A model generated the notes under the pieces. It made no database searches and was not told the origin of the DNA. It worked only from the letters and a program-made list of their open reading frames with translations. Positions 1 to 9,420 of a stretch of DNA of 64,000 bases are shown here, in pieces; the first letter of the stretch is position 1; every line of letters begins with the position of its first letter. The translations under genes and the position numbers were made by a program. The stretch comes from Paenibacillus xylanivorans (lineage in GTDB: Bacteria; Bacillota; Bacilli; Paenibacillales; Paenibacillaceae): the NCBI RefSeq assembly GCF_001280595.1, contig NZ_LITU01000075.1:78219-142218 (forward strand), written 5' to 3'.

Positions 1-61
1 CTGCGAATCGGTTAACTATACATAGAAGATTAATATCGAAACAATACGCCATTTTTTATAT

Positions 62-88
62 GATGAATGAGATGAATGAAATGAATGA
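62..88. repeat. 9-bp tandem repeat upstream of the DUF72 gene
   Basis: Three consecutive copies of a 9-bp unit (GATGAATGA, GATGAATGA, AATGAATGA) end about 25 bp before the ribosome-binding site of the DUF72 gene. Seen directly. No function is evident. Being A/G-rich and close to a start region, it could influence mRNA structure or vary in copy number. Confidence 0.7.
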
Positions 89-127
89 AGAGAACGCTGA
101 CAGGAGAAGCAGCAGGAGGTGTTATTT

Positions 128-1003
128 ATGATTCGGATTGGACTTACGGGCTGGGGAGATCAGGAAGATTTATACCCGAACCGTACCAAAGCGAAAGACA
201 AGCTCCGTCTGTATGGACAATATTTTACGACTGTGGAGGTAGACAGTTCCTTCTATGCGGTTCAGCCTCGGGACCGGATGGCACGCTGGGCAGCGGAGAC
301 GCCGGAATCCTTTTCTTTTATCATCAAAGCCTATCAAGGGATGACAGGACATCTACGGGGAAAGCCCTATTTCACCAGCACCTCGGAGATGTATAAGGCT
401 TTTCGCGAATCGTTGGAACCTGTCATGGAAGCAGGAAAGATGCAAGCAGCCTTGTTTCAGTATCCACCATGGTTTGAATGCAATCGGGACAACGTCAATG
501 AACTGCGTGAAGTGAAGATGAGAATGGAAGGCACACCGTGTGCCCTCGAATTCCGTCATCGTAGCTGGTATGAAGAAGGCATGCGAGAGCGGACGCTGGC
601 TTTTCTGAAGGAGCAAGGCTGGATTCACAGCGTCTGTGATGAACCTCAGGCAGGGCTAGGCTCTATCCCTATTGTACCCGAAGCTACCGACGCAGAGATG
701 ACGCTGGTACGTATGCATGGGCGCAATGTATCAGGCTGGCATCAGAATGGTGCACCTAATTGGCGAGAGACCCGTTATCTGTATCGCTACAACCAGGAAG
801 AGCTGCTGGAGTGGAAGGGTTATCTGGAGCAACTGCAAGAGCAGAGCAAGGATGTTTATGTGATTTTCAACAACAACTCGGGCGGCGACGCCGCTGCCAA
901 TGCACAGATGATGATGGAGCTGCTGGAGCTGCCCGTGAAGCCCTTCCCCGACCGTACGGAACCGGAGGAGGAAGAGGGACCGGAGCAATTGGAGCTGTTT
1001 TAA
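128..1003 (+). CDS. DUF72 (YecE/YunF-type) domain protein
   Basis: A 291-residue protein of the DUF72 family (PF01904), TIM-barrel-like proteins whose biochemical role is not established. Recognisable family blocks in order are GLTGWGD near the N-terminus, EVDSSFYA, ALFQYPPWF, ALEFRHRSW, VRMHGRN and YVIFNNNSGG near the C-terminus. The ATG at 128 is preferred because AGGAGGT sits at 114-120, 7 nt upstream; an in-frame GTG at 119 overlaps that site and is unlikely. The C-terminal tail is acidic (run of Glu). It is a single gene, convergent with the GH105 gene, and the two are separated by a hairpin terminator. Family call is firm; function is unknown. Confidence 0.85.
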   Translation: MIRIGLTGWGDQEDLYPNRTKAKDKLRLYGQYFTTVEVDSSFYAVQPRDRMARWAAETPESFSFIIKAYQGMTGHLRGKPYFTSTSEMYKAFRESLEPVMEAGKMQAALFQYPPWFECNRDNVNELREVKMRMEGTPCALEFRHRSWYEEGMRERTLAFLKEQGWIHSVCDEPQAGLGSIPIVPEATDAEMTLVRMHGRNVSGWHQNGAPNWRETRYLYRYNQEELLEWKGYLEQLQEQSKDVYVIFNNNSGGDAAANAQMMMELLELPVKPFPDRTEPEEEEGPEQLELF

Positions 1004-1052
1004 CCACACGTTTAATTCGGAATCTGAATAGAATATTTCCATCCATAAGGAA

Positions 1053-1087
1053 AAAGCGGCAAGCCTTAGGGCTCTGCCGCTTTATTT
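1053..1087. terminator. Bidirectional intrinsic terminator
   Basis: Perfect 9-bp stem AAAGCGGCA (1053-1061) / TGCCGCTTT (1075-1083) with A-rich and T-rich flanks on either side. It lies between the convergent DUF72 and GH105 genes and can serve both strands. Confidence 0.85.
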
Positions 1088-1126
1088 GTCGTTAGGCTAC
1101 ATGCAGATGAACTCATGGTTGCTGTA

Positions 1127-3352
1127 TTAGCGTTGTGAGGCTTTAACCGTTGAGTCGAGCGAAATCCGGCTCAACTGCTGGTTCATTTTATATGCCTCAA
1201 TTCCTGCCAAGAGCACAATGCCGATACCGTGCGTATCGTTCAGAATCCAGCCCAGATCGTCCCGGTAATAGAGTGCGGTAAAGGAATAACCCGAACCCCG
1301 GCATACACCGTACACATTGCCTTTGTAATCAATGGACAGACGAGTCATGCCTTCCCATCCTTTGCGCACCGCATCCAGGAAGGCCGCGGGCTGCTCCAGC
1401 CAGCCTTCACGAATGCCGCGGGCATAGGCGTAGATGAACATCGATGTGCAAGAGGTTTCCTCATACGAATCCGGGCGGTTCAGCACCTGATGCCAGAGTC
1501 CATTTTCACCTTGCAGCGCCAGATATCCCTGACATAAATCCCGGTAGAAGCTCAGCATTTCCGGGCGTTTAACGTGATCACTTGGCAGAATCGATAGCAA
1601 TTCGGTTAGCGAAAACAGAACCCATCCATTTCCGCGCCCCCATGGAATGCCTGTCGCCCGCCCACGCACAAAATCATACACATGGGACATGATCTGCTGT
1701 TCGGGAATATAGAGATATTTGCGGAACATGAGAAACTGGTTGATCGCATCATCCCAATAAGAAGTATCTCCCGTTAACTGACCGTAACGCATCAGAAAAG
1801 GCGTGCTCATATACAGGTCATCACACCACATCGTTTCCTGACGCATCTCGCCGCTGCCACGAACACGGTAAAAGGCTCCGTCCTCCAGACGTTCCTGTTC
1901 ATCTGTAATGTAGTCCGCAATACGATCTGCGGTATCCCTGCCTCCACGAATGTCGCCGAGTTCCATCGCTGCGAGCAGCGTAGAGCCAAATGAACCGCAA
2001 TCATCCAGACTGTCGATTGCAGACAACTGATTATTGATTCCTGCGGCGCCATACCGTTCCCGATCCCATAGACTATAACGATCAAACGATGTACTCAGGC
2101 CGATATGGTCCCGCACATACTGAACATAGTCATCACGTCCCAACTCCTGTCCAATCTGTAGAAGGCCAAGCAGGGTAACACCTAGTGGATAATTCCATTT
2201 CCCATAATGGGTATTTTCCAAATAGGGACGAACACTGGTTTCGGGAAGATCTACATGCCAGTACACGCCTTGGGCTCCATCATCAAATACGGTATCTGTT
2301 ACCACGATGTCATCGGGAGACGGTTCAGAGCCTGGAGAAAATACGCCCGTATACAGCCACGCATCAGGACATCCCGCAACTGGATGAGGAGGTCTCAATC
2401 TCCAGCCTTTTGAATCTGAGGTTTCCCCAGTATTCAATGTAAATCCCCAGGAGCCGTTCCCAGCCTTCGTTTCGCCTTTGGCTACGAGATCACAAGCGCC
2501 ATAACGACGAGGTAGCTCAACATGGAAAGTTCCGGTAGCTCCAGCAGTGTATACTTCCCTGCCGTCCACATATAAAGTCAGTGCACCGTCATGCGTTCCT
2601 TGTAAAATTACTGGTGACGATCCAGGCTGGATTACATCGAGCTTGGACCAAGCATAAGCCACCATCGGCTGTTCGTTGTCGGAAGGATCTGCTGAACCTG
2701 ATTTATCTATCGTATCTGCGATGCCTGTCAGAACTCTGGCGAAACAACCCATGTCCTGTTCCTCTTCTGTCCAGTCCCTGCGAGGATACCAGGAAAGGCC
2801 TGTTTCTGCTTCGGTCATACCGTCACGGGGAAGTGACGCTATAGGCTCATCGACGGGTTCCGAGTACAACCAGCCCTCCTGACCTTGGCGATCCACACCC
2901 GGGGTGAGGAAGTGAAGCGGAAAATTTTTAAATGAGGCCGTTCCGTAAATCCCGCCGAATCCGACCTCTGTTTTTACAAAACAAAGCAACACATCGTTCC
3001 AGCCATATTTCACGGCAATTGGGATCTGGGTTCTTCGCTCGGGAAATAATTCCTGCAACAGCTCGGATTTGAAAATTTCTTCTCCGTTCACATAGACCGT
3101 CACCGGACTATAACAGTTCAGTCCCGTATTTAACGCGGCCTCCTGCTGGCTCCACAACTTGCCCCATACGTACACATACTGTCCTGCACGAGCCTCTTTC
3201 CACTTGGCATCCAGATTCAGATCATAACGATAATCCCCAAGTCTGCGGAAGCCTCCCCGGTGGTATGCTCGGAACAAAAAGGAGTGTTTCGGATGGTCAC
3301 CAATATAACGTTGAGCCACCGTAGTCAAAATATCCGGAATTGAATCATACAC
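1127..3352 (-). CDS. GH105-type unsaturated rhamnogalacturonyl hydrolase with N-terminal extension
   Basis: A long (741-residue) protein whose C-terminal half matches glycoside hydrolase family 105 (YteR/YesR type), which removes unsaturated uronic acid from the end of lyase-generated rhamnogalacturonan fragments. Key blocks are TMWCDDLYMSTPFL around residue 505 (its Asp corresponds to the general acid in YteR) and GRGNGWVLFSLTEL around residue 572. YteR-type enzymes are about 370 residues, so roughly 370 N-terminal residues are extra and look like beta-rich accessory domains. It is last in the locus after the deacetylase. The first standard start is GTG at 3352 with only a weak AAGGTG next to it. 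Coding-like sequence continues in frame to about 3400, directly after GGAAGGGAG, so the true start may be a non-standard codon upstream (see findings). Confidence 0.85.
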   Translation of the reverse strand: MYDSIPDILTTVAQRYIGDHPKHSFLFRAYHRGGFRRLGDYRYDLNLDAKWKEARAGQYVYVWGKLWSQQEAALNTGLNCYSPVTVYVNGEEIFKSELLQELFPERRTQIPIAVKYGWNDVLLCFVKTEVGFGGIYGTASFKNFPLHFLTPGVDRQGQEGWLYSEPVDEPIASLPRDGMTEAETGLSWYPRRDWTEEEQDMGCFARVLTGIADTIDKSGSADPSDNEQPMVAYAWSKLDVIQPGSSPVILQGTHDGALTLYVDGREVYTAGATGTFHVELPRRYGACDLVAKGETKAGNGSWGFTLNTGETSDSKGWRLRPPHPVAGCPDAWLYTGVFSPGSEPSPDDIVVTDTVFDDGAQGVYWHVDLPETSVRPYLENTHYGKWNYPLGVTLLGLLQIGQELGRDDYVQYVRDHIGLSTSFDRYSLWDRERYGAAGINNQLSAIDSLDDCGSFGSTLLAAMELGDIRGGRDTADRIADYITDEQERLEDGAFYRVRGSGEMRQETMWCDDLYMSTPFLMRYGQLTGDTSYWDDAINQFLMFRKYLYIPEQQIMSHVYDFVRGRATGIPWGRGNGWVLFSLTELLSILPSDHVKRPEMLSFYRDLCQGYLALQGENGLWHQVLNRPDSYEETSCTSMFIYAYARGIREGWLEQPAAFLDAVRKGWEGMTRLSIDYKGNVYGVCRGSGYSFTALYYRDDLGWILNDTHGIGIVLLAGIEAYKMNQQLSRISLDSTVKASQR

Positions 3353-3408
3353 CTTGCCTGCAATCGCCTCGTTCTCATGAAAATAACGAATGATCTTCAG
3401 CTCCCTTC

Positions 3409-4230
3409 CTATACCTTGATTCGTTCGGTTAGTCGCAATGTCTCTCCGGCTTTCACTTCCACGACTTGCTGATCCACCGTAAACCAGACGGAGATGGCAG
3501 AAGGATTATGGATCATCGATCGATCTGCTGAACATTCCAGACGTTTGACCGCTTTCCAGTAAGCCATCACTTCAACGTTCGTTGCGTACCATATGTCATC
3601 CCGGCCGCCAATCTGCTCAGCAAACTGTTCTATAATCTCCCAATTATCGTTATCATTGAATTCGTAACTGTGACCCCATACATATAACAACAGTGGCGTA
3701 CCTGTCTTCGTATGCTGGATAAAACGTTCAGCATGGGCTGCCAAATCATGATTGTGGTGGCAGGTTGGATGCCATTCGAGCGGCCGTTCAGGCAGTGTGT
3801 ACCTGCCATGGGATTCAACCGTGCGTGCATAATCGATACCGAGCCACTCCAGCTTGGTGCTGAGCGAGCGATCATAACCCCCGTTCGGGTAAGCCATGCC
3901 TCGTACCGGATAACCGACAAGCTGTTCCAGCGCTCTCCGATCCTCCATAATCTCTTCGGTCAGCAGCTCATCCGGGACATAGGGCAATGTGGGATGGGTG
4001 ACCGTATGTACAGCCACTTCATGCCCGGCATACAATTCCGCAGCTTCTGCCGTCTCGATCCGACCAGGCTTGCCCAGAGTACCGGAGTTCAGATTGAATG
4101 TGCCCCGCAGCCCATGTCGATTGAAAAGCTCCACCAGTCTGCGGTCATATACTACCCCGTCGTCATAACTGAACGTCAATGCTTTCATCACGCCACCCGG
4201 ATACCGGTCGAATTGAATGCGATGTCCCAT
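3409..4230 (-). CDS. Polysaccharide deacetylase family (CE4/NodB-like) protein
   Basis: A 273-residue protein with the NodB-homology fold of carbohydrate esterase family 4, metal-dependent enzymes that remove N- or O-acetyl groups from glycans. Motif 1 is TFSYDDG (Asp-Asp at residues 23-24), motif 2 is HTVTH (His75, His79, metal ligands) and motif 3 is RGMAYPNGGYD (110-120). No signal peptide is seen, so it probably acts in the cytoplasm on imported oligosaccharide. ATG at 4230 is chosen because AAGGAGGAAC lies just upstream; the open frame extends 56 codons further but would overlap the preceding gene. It sits between the rhamnosidase and the GH105 gene, which suggests deacetylation of pectic fragments; the substrate is inferred. 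Confidence 0.85.
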   Translation of the reverse strand: MGHRIQFDRYPGGVMKALTFSYDDGVVYDRRLVELFNRHGLRGTFNLNSGTLGKPGRIETAEAAELYAGHEVAVHTVTHPTLPYVPDELLTEEIMEDRRALEQLVGYPVRGMAYPNGGYDRSLSTKLEWLGIDYARTVESHGRYTLPERPLEWHPTCHHNHDLAAHAERFIQHTKTGTPLLLYVWGHSYEFNDNDNWEIIEQFAEQIGGRDDIWYATNVEVMAYWKAVKRLECSADRSMIHNPSAISVWFTVDQQVVEVKAGETLRLTERIKV

Positions 4231-4333
4231 CTTGTTCCTCCTTCTCTTGAGTAGCCAGGATCCCCAGATGAGAAAATGGTAGAGCGTAATCCCGACATAC
4301 CCGTTTCTCTCGTAATGTTTATTTTTCAGTGGA

Positions 4334-7300
4334 TCACTGACCCACTTCACGCAAGCTATGACTGGCTGAGTCAAAATACGTACCTTCCAGCAATCCAATC
4401 AATGTATTGGTAACACGTACTTCAATATCGTTGTCCCCTGCTCGAAGCCAGGAGGCTTCTCCCGGCCAGCGATATGGAGACCAGCATCGAACGCCCAAAC
4501 TATGACCATTCACCCGTACCTCAACCACATCCTGTACCCGCAAGTCATTGAATTCCAGTTCAAAAGACGCGACCTCTTCAGCAGGCTCATCCAGCCAGAA
4601 GTTACGTTTATAACTCATCTCTCCTGCAAAGTAGGGATAAAGCGGTTGGGGTTCTGGCTGAATCCGAATCGCTGTATCCGGTTCAGGAACAAGAGAGATC
4701 ATCCCCTCATGATGGAATTCCACACCAAATCTCCCTTGCAGATACAGCGGATCAACGATACCTTCTTCATCCCTCGTGACCTGTACGGTAACGGTCATTT
4801 CATTCAGACCACTGTGCAACAACTCCGTTATATTGCAGCCCATATTATGGTGATCGGTAATTTCAATCGTCTCGAATTGATCGGGTCCGATCTGTTGACC
4901 GTTAATTTCCATGATCCATTCACCCGATATCGCCGCCCTGTCCATGAATAACAGACATTCTGTCAATGCCGTCCTCAGCTCAAATGTAGTCGTATATTGG
5001 CACTGGATTGGATAAGCAAGGGAAGCTTTCTTCGGTGTGCCGAATACCTGATTAAACTGGAGCGGCAGATGATGGTTCTCCGATAATTCAGCCGCCTGGT
5101 CAATAAACGGTTTGACTGCAACATGATTACGTTCAAAAATTACACCGTTGTCATTGGAAGCTGTTACGTTGAACTGTCCCATTCGAAGTGTGTTGGACTG
5201 CAGCGTTTCCAGGCGCCACGGCCCCTCCGATGGAAGTTTAATGGTGTAGGGCTCTTTCTCGCTAACTAAACGACCCGTGCCAGACTTCAATCTTGTTTTG
5301 TTCAGAGCAAAAGGACTCCCCTCTGATGCCTCCTGGACGTGTTGTAAAGTAAGCCTCACAGTATGTGCTTCATAGGGTGCAAGATTTAACGAAATGCACC
5401 ATTCACCACCACTGCTGGTATACGGTAATGGTTCACGCTGTCCTGTCTCCAGATCAAGCCGTTCCGCCAGCAGAGTTGTACCTGTTGAAAGATCCACACT
5501 TGTCCATAACCGCTTGGCTACCATTTTCAATTGCCCCTCAAGGTGTTGTCCTTCCTGGTTGGACAAGAAGATCATGAACTCTCCATCCGATAATTGACGG
5601 GTCTGCATAAGCAGTGACGCACTTTCTTCTTCCATGATCCAACAGATCGGTTCGGGCAGTACCTGATCCAGCAGCAGGGAGATCAATTCCAAGGAGAAGT
5701 CATCCCCGCGACCTGTTCCCGCAGGTAGAAAATAGGCATTTCCCTGTCCCTGTTGCCACATCGATTCGCTGCTGTCGTGACCTGTTTCTTCCGCATTGCC
5801 CCAATATGCCTCCTGCGGCTGATTGCCTGCACCAAAGAACTGGGCAGCCTCATTTCCCACAGGACTCCCCGGTTGGATGGCTACATGCGGGGGCATGCCT
5901 ACGGATATGACCGTTCCCCCCTGTTCCACGAACTGTTTCACCTTCTGCCAGGCCGCTGCCTCTAGGTTCAGCATCGGCGGAAGAATCAGCACCTCATAAC
6001 GCGCAACGCCAATCTGAATCATGCCCTCGGCCAGCACGGATTCGGCTAACAGCTCAGGGTCCAGATGATCATAGTCACGTCTGTTTTCGAGCAAATGCGA
6101 GGTGATCCGCATCCAATCGTTCGTGAGGCGGTCCAGCTTGGCCCGTTCTTTTTCGTCCTCCCCGCCATATTCGAATCCATGTAGTGGATTGCCCATCAGG
6201 CTCCAGAATGTGGTGATTGGATCAAGCACAGCAATTCGGATATCCGCTGTCCCTGTGCTCATCAGATAGCTTAGACGTCCCGTGTAATCCCCGAGCTGCC
6301 GGAAGTGACGCCAATACGGGTTCTGTATAAACTGGGAAGGTGGTGCATCATGCTTGGCAAGTCCGCCAATGGTAAAGAAAAAAGCATGGAAGTTAAAAAA
6401 GTTGGTGCCCATGGCTGCCATCCGGTCAATCATCCACTTAGCATCCTGTAAGGTCATCGACCAGCCTACACTGTGAAAACACTCAATTAGATTGCGGCTT
6501 CGTCCCAGCTGTCTGGCAAGCGAGCTGACCATCTTCGGATTGTCGCGCATTTTTTTGCCATACCGTTCCAGAATCCAGGATAAAGGGCGTCCGATTTTCT
6601 CATGCGCCGAATCTCCCCCTGGCATGTGGCTGAACAACTGCGTGGTCATCCGAACCCCCGGCACTTCTGCCGCATATTGAATCCCCGCTTCTTCGCACCA
6701 GTCATGTACCTGTTTGTGATACGACTCCCTGAGCAGCAAATGCAGCGACTGGTAATAGTCATACCGGATTCGTTCTGCATCTGGAACATCGCCATGTAAC
6801 AGAGCGGGCAGGGACTCGATCAAGCTGTAACCGCAGCGTTCACTGAAATATTGGGGAAGCTGTGGAGACCACGGGATACGCCCAAGCGGCGCAATCTCAT
6901 CGGAGAACATACCTTTGATTACGCTTTCAAATTGTTCTCCAACTGCCTCCTTATACCGGTCATGGGTAAGTTCAATAAAACGGCTCATCGCTTCCTTGTG
7001 ACACGGGTCAACAAAGTTGCCGTAATATTTGAAATCATCCATCTCTTCTTCCTGAAATATAATTACGTCCCATTCCCCAGCGGGAGCTTTCCACAACAGT
7101 CGAAAAGCCGTTCGATATGTAAAAAACCGCTTGCGATTATACGACGTGAGTCCTGTCTCCTGATAGACCTGATCCGTCTGAATATTGCCGATATTGTTGC
7201 GCAAATCAATGGATTCATGCCACAATCGTTTGCCCTGCGTATCCTTGGGAATTGCCTTTGCGACTAGAATTCTTCCCCATGGCAGTTCATGATCCACAGC

Positions 7301-7663
7301 TTCTCCGCCATGAACATGGAATTGATGATGAACAAGCTGGCGCTGCTTCGCCTCGGGAAAATCAAGTGTCACTTCTCCGCCTGCCATCCCGCTTGGGTAG
7401 GGATACTCGTCATATAACCAGACTTGCATGCCGCAGGCAGCCGCCGCTTCCACTGCAATCCGTACCTTGTCAAACCATGCTTCAGCCAGATAGGGAATCT
7501 CCAGCCCCTGACGTGGACAGATGAAAAAACCACCGACGCCCTGTGCAGACATTTCGGCTATTTGCCGTTTGATTTGCCCTTCCTCCATATCCCCATTCCA
7601 AAACCAAAAGGGATGAACCCGGTATTGCGCCTCAGGATTTTCAAATGCATCCCCGTTCCACAT
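4334..7663 (-). CDS. GH106-like alpha-L-rhamnosidase
   Basis: A 1109-residue protein resembling glycoside hydrolase family 106 (PF17132), alpha-L-rhamnosidases acting on pectic and other plant glycans. Typical features are HPFWFWNGDM near residue 20, QGVGGFFICPRQG, WLYDEYPYPSG near residue 90, and a C-terminal beta-sandwich ending in a WLRAGDNDIEVRVTNTL-like segment followed by GLLEGTYF. ATG 7663 follows AGGGAGGAAGCGAC; an in-frame start 15 codons upstream lacks a ribosome-binding site. No signal peptide is visible, so it likely works intracellularly after ABC import. It lies downstream of the importer behind a weak hairpin, so reduced readthrough transcription is plausible. The family call is confident; the exact linkage cleaved is not readable from sequence. 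Confidence 0.85.
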   Translation of the reverse strand: MWNGDAFENPEAQYRVHPFWFWNGDMEEGQIKRQIAEMSAQGVGGFFICPRQGLEIPYLAEAWFDKVRIAVEAAAACGMQVWLYDEYPYPSGMAGGEVTLDFPEAKQRQLVHHQFHVHGGEAVDHELPWGRILVAKAIPKDTQGKRLWHESIDLRNNIGNIQTDQVYQETGLTSYNRKRFFTYRTAFRLLWKAPAGEWDVIIFQEEEMDDFKYYGNFVDPCHKEAMSRFIELTHDRYKEAVGEQFESVIKGMFSDEIAPLGRIPWSPQLPQYFSERCGYSLIESLPALLHGDVPDAERIRYDYYQSLHLLLRESYHKQVHDWCEEAGIQYAAEVPGVRMTTQLFSHMPGGDSAHEKIGRPLSWILERYGKKMRDNPKMVSSLARQLGRSRNLIECFHSVGWSMTLQDAKWMIDRMAAMGTNFFNFHAFFFTIGGLAKHDAPPSQFIQNPYWRHFRQLGDYTGRLSYLMSTGTADIRIAVLDPITTFWSLMGNPLHGFEYGGEDEKERAKLDRLTNDWMRITSHLLENRRDYDHLDPELLAESVLAEGMIQIGVARYEVLILPPMLNLEAAAWQKVKQFVEQGGTVISVGMPPHVAIQPGSPVGNEAAQFFGAGNQPQEAYWGNAEETGHDSSESMWQQGQGNAYFLPAGTGRGDDFSLELISLLLDQVLPEPICWIMEEESASLLMQTRQLSDGEFMIFLSNQEGQHLEGQLKMVAKRLWTSVDLSTGTTLLAERLDLETGQREPLPYTSSGGEWCISLNLAPYEAHTVRLTLQHVQEASEGSPFALNKTRLKSGTGRLVSEKEPYTIKLPSEGPWRLETLQSNTLRMGQFNVTASNDNGVIFERNHVAVKPFIDQAAELSENHHLPLQFNQVFGTPKKASLAYPIQCQYTTTFELRTALTECLLFMDRAAISGEWIMEINGQQIGPDQFETIEITDHHNMGCNITELLHSGLNEMTVTVQVTRDEEGIVDPLYLQGRFGVEFHHEGMISLVPEPDTAIRIQPEPQPLYPYFAGEMSYKRNFWLDEPAEEVASFELEFNDLRVQDVVEVRVNGHSLGVRCWSPYRWPGEASWLRAGDNDIEVRVTNTLIGLLEGTYFDSASHSLREVGQ

Positions 7664-7841
7664 GTCGCTTCCTCCCTGTATGTTCAAGAGTGCCCATCCA
7701 TCTACCAATATCGTTCATTTAAGTTCAAATAGGTTTGTTTCGCATTGATTATACATCAAAATCCAAAGACTGGAAGCCATAATTCTCAAAAAAGAGATGA
7801 AGCTGGTTTTCAGATGGCCTGAACAATGGATATACGGAAAT

Positions 7842-7882
7842 GCCCGGCTGCCGCCCTTACACTGCGAGCAAGGCTGCCGGGC
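7842..7882 (-). terminator. Hairpin between solute-binding protein and rhamnosidase genes
   Basis: GCCCGGC (7842-7848) pairs with GCCGGGC (7876-7882) across a long loop. On the minus strand only a short T-stretch (ATTTCC) follows, so it may be a leaky terminator or an mRNA-stabilising 3' hairpin that lets the binding protein be made in excess. Confidence 0.5.
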
Positions 7883-7896
7883 TCTGGAACATCAAT

Positions 7897-9402
7897 CTAT
7901 TTCAGTGCAGCGTACAGCGCATTCACTTCTTTGACATAGTCATCGCCACCACTGCTTTTCCACAACGCAACAGCATCCTGGAAGCCTTTTTCATCAATTT
8001 GCCCCACGATGAACTTGATACGTGCATCATTCATGATGTTATCCAGCTGTGGACCTTTCTGGGCATACACGTCGGAAATCAGCGGTTCGCCAGGATTCGC
8101 AATGACGATTTCCTCATTGGCTTTCTGTACCTGTGCAACCTTTTGGCGAACAGGTGTCTGTTGCACACGCAGCGTTTTGTCCTCTGGAATAAACATCAGG
8201 ATCTGGTTAAGCCCTTGCACATCACGCAGTGCCAACTTGTCGGTCGTCGGAATGACATAATCCTCTTTCTTCTCATACTGCTTGCCTTCCAGACCGTTCC
8301 CCAGGAGCGCCTGTAACTCAGGTTCATTCAACTGATCCAGAAAACTCAGTACCTTTTTCAGGTCTTCTTCCGTTTTGACACTGCTTTTGGAGATGGCAAT
8401 CATGCCGGAATAACCTGATGTTGGCATGTCACGAAGGCCCTTTGGACCTTCCATCGCTTGAAGTACATCCACATGCCCAGTCGCTGTCGGATCTTTATCC
8501 AGTATTTTCTGATCCATGCGCTGTGCATTATCCGCCACATCCACCATGACACCCGCTTGCCCGTTTACAAAAGGGTCAGGCAGTTTCGTCGCATCCATCA
8601 CGGCAAAGTCCTTGTTGACCAGACCTTCGCTATAGATTTGGCGGAAAAATTTCAGAGCTTCCATATATTCTGGAGTCTCGTGTGCCGGCATTAAACCTCC
8701 GTTACCATCATCGCCCCATTTGTTGGGTGCACCAAACCAAATCTGCATATTATCCCAAGGACCCGTGAATTTGCTCGCCACCAGACCGTAGGTATCGTCT
8801 TTACCGTTGCCGTCCGGATCATCCTTCGTGAACGCTTTCAATACATTGTAGAACTCGTCAAGGGTCTTTGGCTCTTCCAGACCAAGCTTCTCCAGCCAAT
8901 CCTTGCGGATCGTGACACCGTTACGTCCCAGAGCACGTGCGCGGTAGATACCATAGGTTTTGCCATCGATGGAAGCATTGTTGGTGATAATTTCATTCAT
9001 CTGGCTCAGATTCGGATAGTCTTTCAGATAAGGCCCAAGCTCCCAGAACGCTCCGGTACGAGCCGCATTAATGAAACTAGGGGATTTGCCCAGCACAACC
9101 ATAACATCGGGCAGCTTGCCCGAAGCCAGTGTGATATTAAATTTGTCTTCATAGGAGCTGCTCGGTACCCATTGCAGATTTACATCCATCTTGGTCAATT
9201 CCTCAAGTTTCTGAATCACAGGGCTGTTATCCGGCGGATTCTCCGCTTCAAAATTCGGAAGCATAATCGTAATCTGATCCGTGCCACCCGCAGCGGTTCC
9301 TGAACCTGCTTTGTCTGTGGAGCAAGCCCCCAGAACCGTACTCAGTACCAATAATGTAGACAGTAGTAGTGCACCTTTTTTGAATCCCGTCTTTTGTCCC
9401 AT
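7897..9402 (-). CDS. Extracellular sugar-binding lipoprotein of an ABC importer (YtcQ/LplA type)
   Basis: A 501-residue family-1 solute-binding protein. The signal peptide ends in a lipobox LGAC with the acylated Cys at residue 27, so it is a membrane-anchored lipoprotein that captures oligosaccharide outside the cell. The mature part has features of the long LplA/YtcQ subgroup, such as the EELTKMDVNLQWVPSSSY segment. The gene follows the two permeases (YteP-YtcP-YtcQ order known from the Bacillus subtilis rhamnogalacturonan locus). No ATPase is encoded here, which is normal for this group because a shared MsmX-type ATPase energises such importers. ATG 9402 follows GGGGGAG. The substrate is inferred from the GH105 and GH106 neighbours. 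Confidence 0.88.
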   Translation of the reverse strand: MGQKTGFKKGALLLSTLLVLSTVLGACSTDKAGSGTAAGGTDQITIMLPNFEAENPPDNSPVIQKLEELTKMDVNLQWVPSSSYEDKFNITLASGKLPDVMVVLGKSPSFINAARTGAFWELGPYLKDYPNLSQMNEIITNNASIDGKTYGIYRARALGRNGVTIRKDWLEKLGLEEPKTLDEFYNVLKAFTKDDPDGNGKDDTYGLVASKFTGPWDNMQIWFGAPNKWGDDGNGGLMPAHETPEYMEALKFFRQIYSEGLVNKDFAVMDATKLPDPFVNGQAGVMVDVADNAQRMDQKILDKDPTATGHVDVLQAMEGPKGLRDMPTSGYSGMIAISKSSVKTEEDLKKVLSFLDQLNEPELQALLGNGLEGKQYEKKEDYVIPTTDKLALRDVQGLNQILMFIPEDKTLRVQQTPVRQKVAQVQKANEEIVIANPGEPLISDVYAQKGPQLDNIMNDARIKFIVGQIDEKGFQDAVALWKSSGGDDYVKEVNALYAALK

Positions 9403-9420
9403 ACGTTCTCCCCCTTGGCT

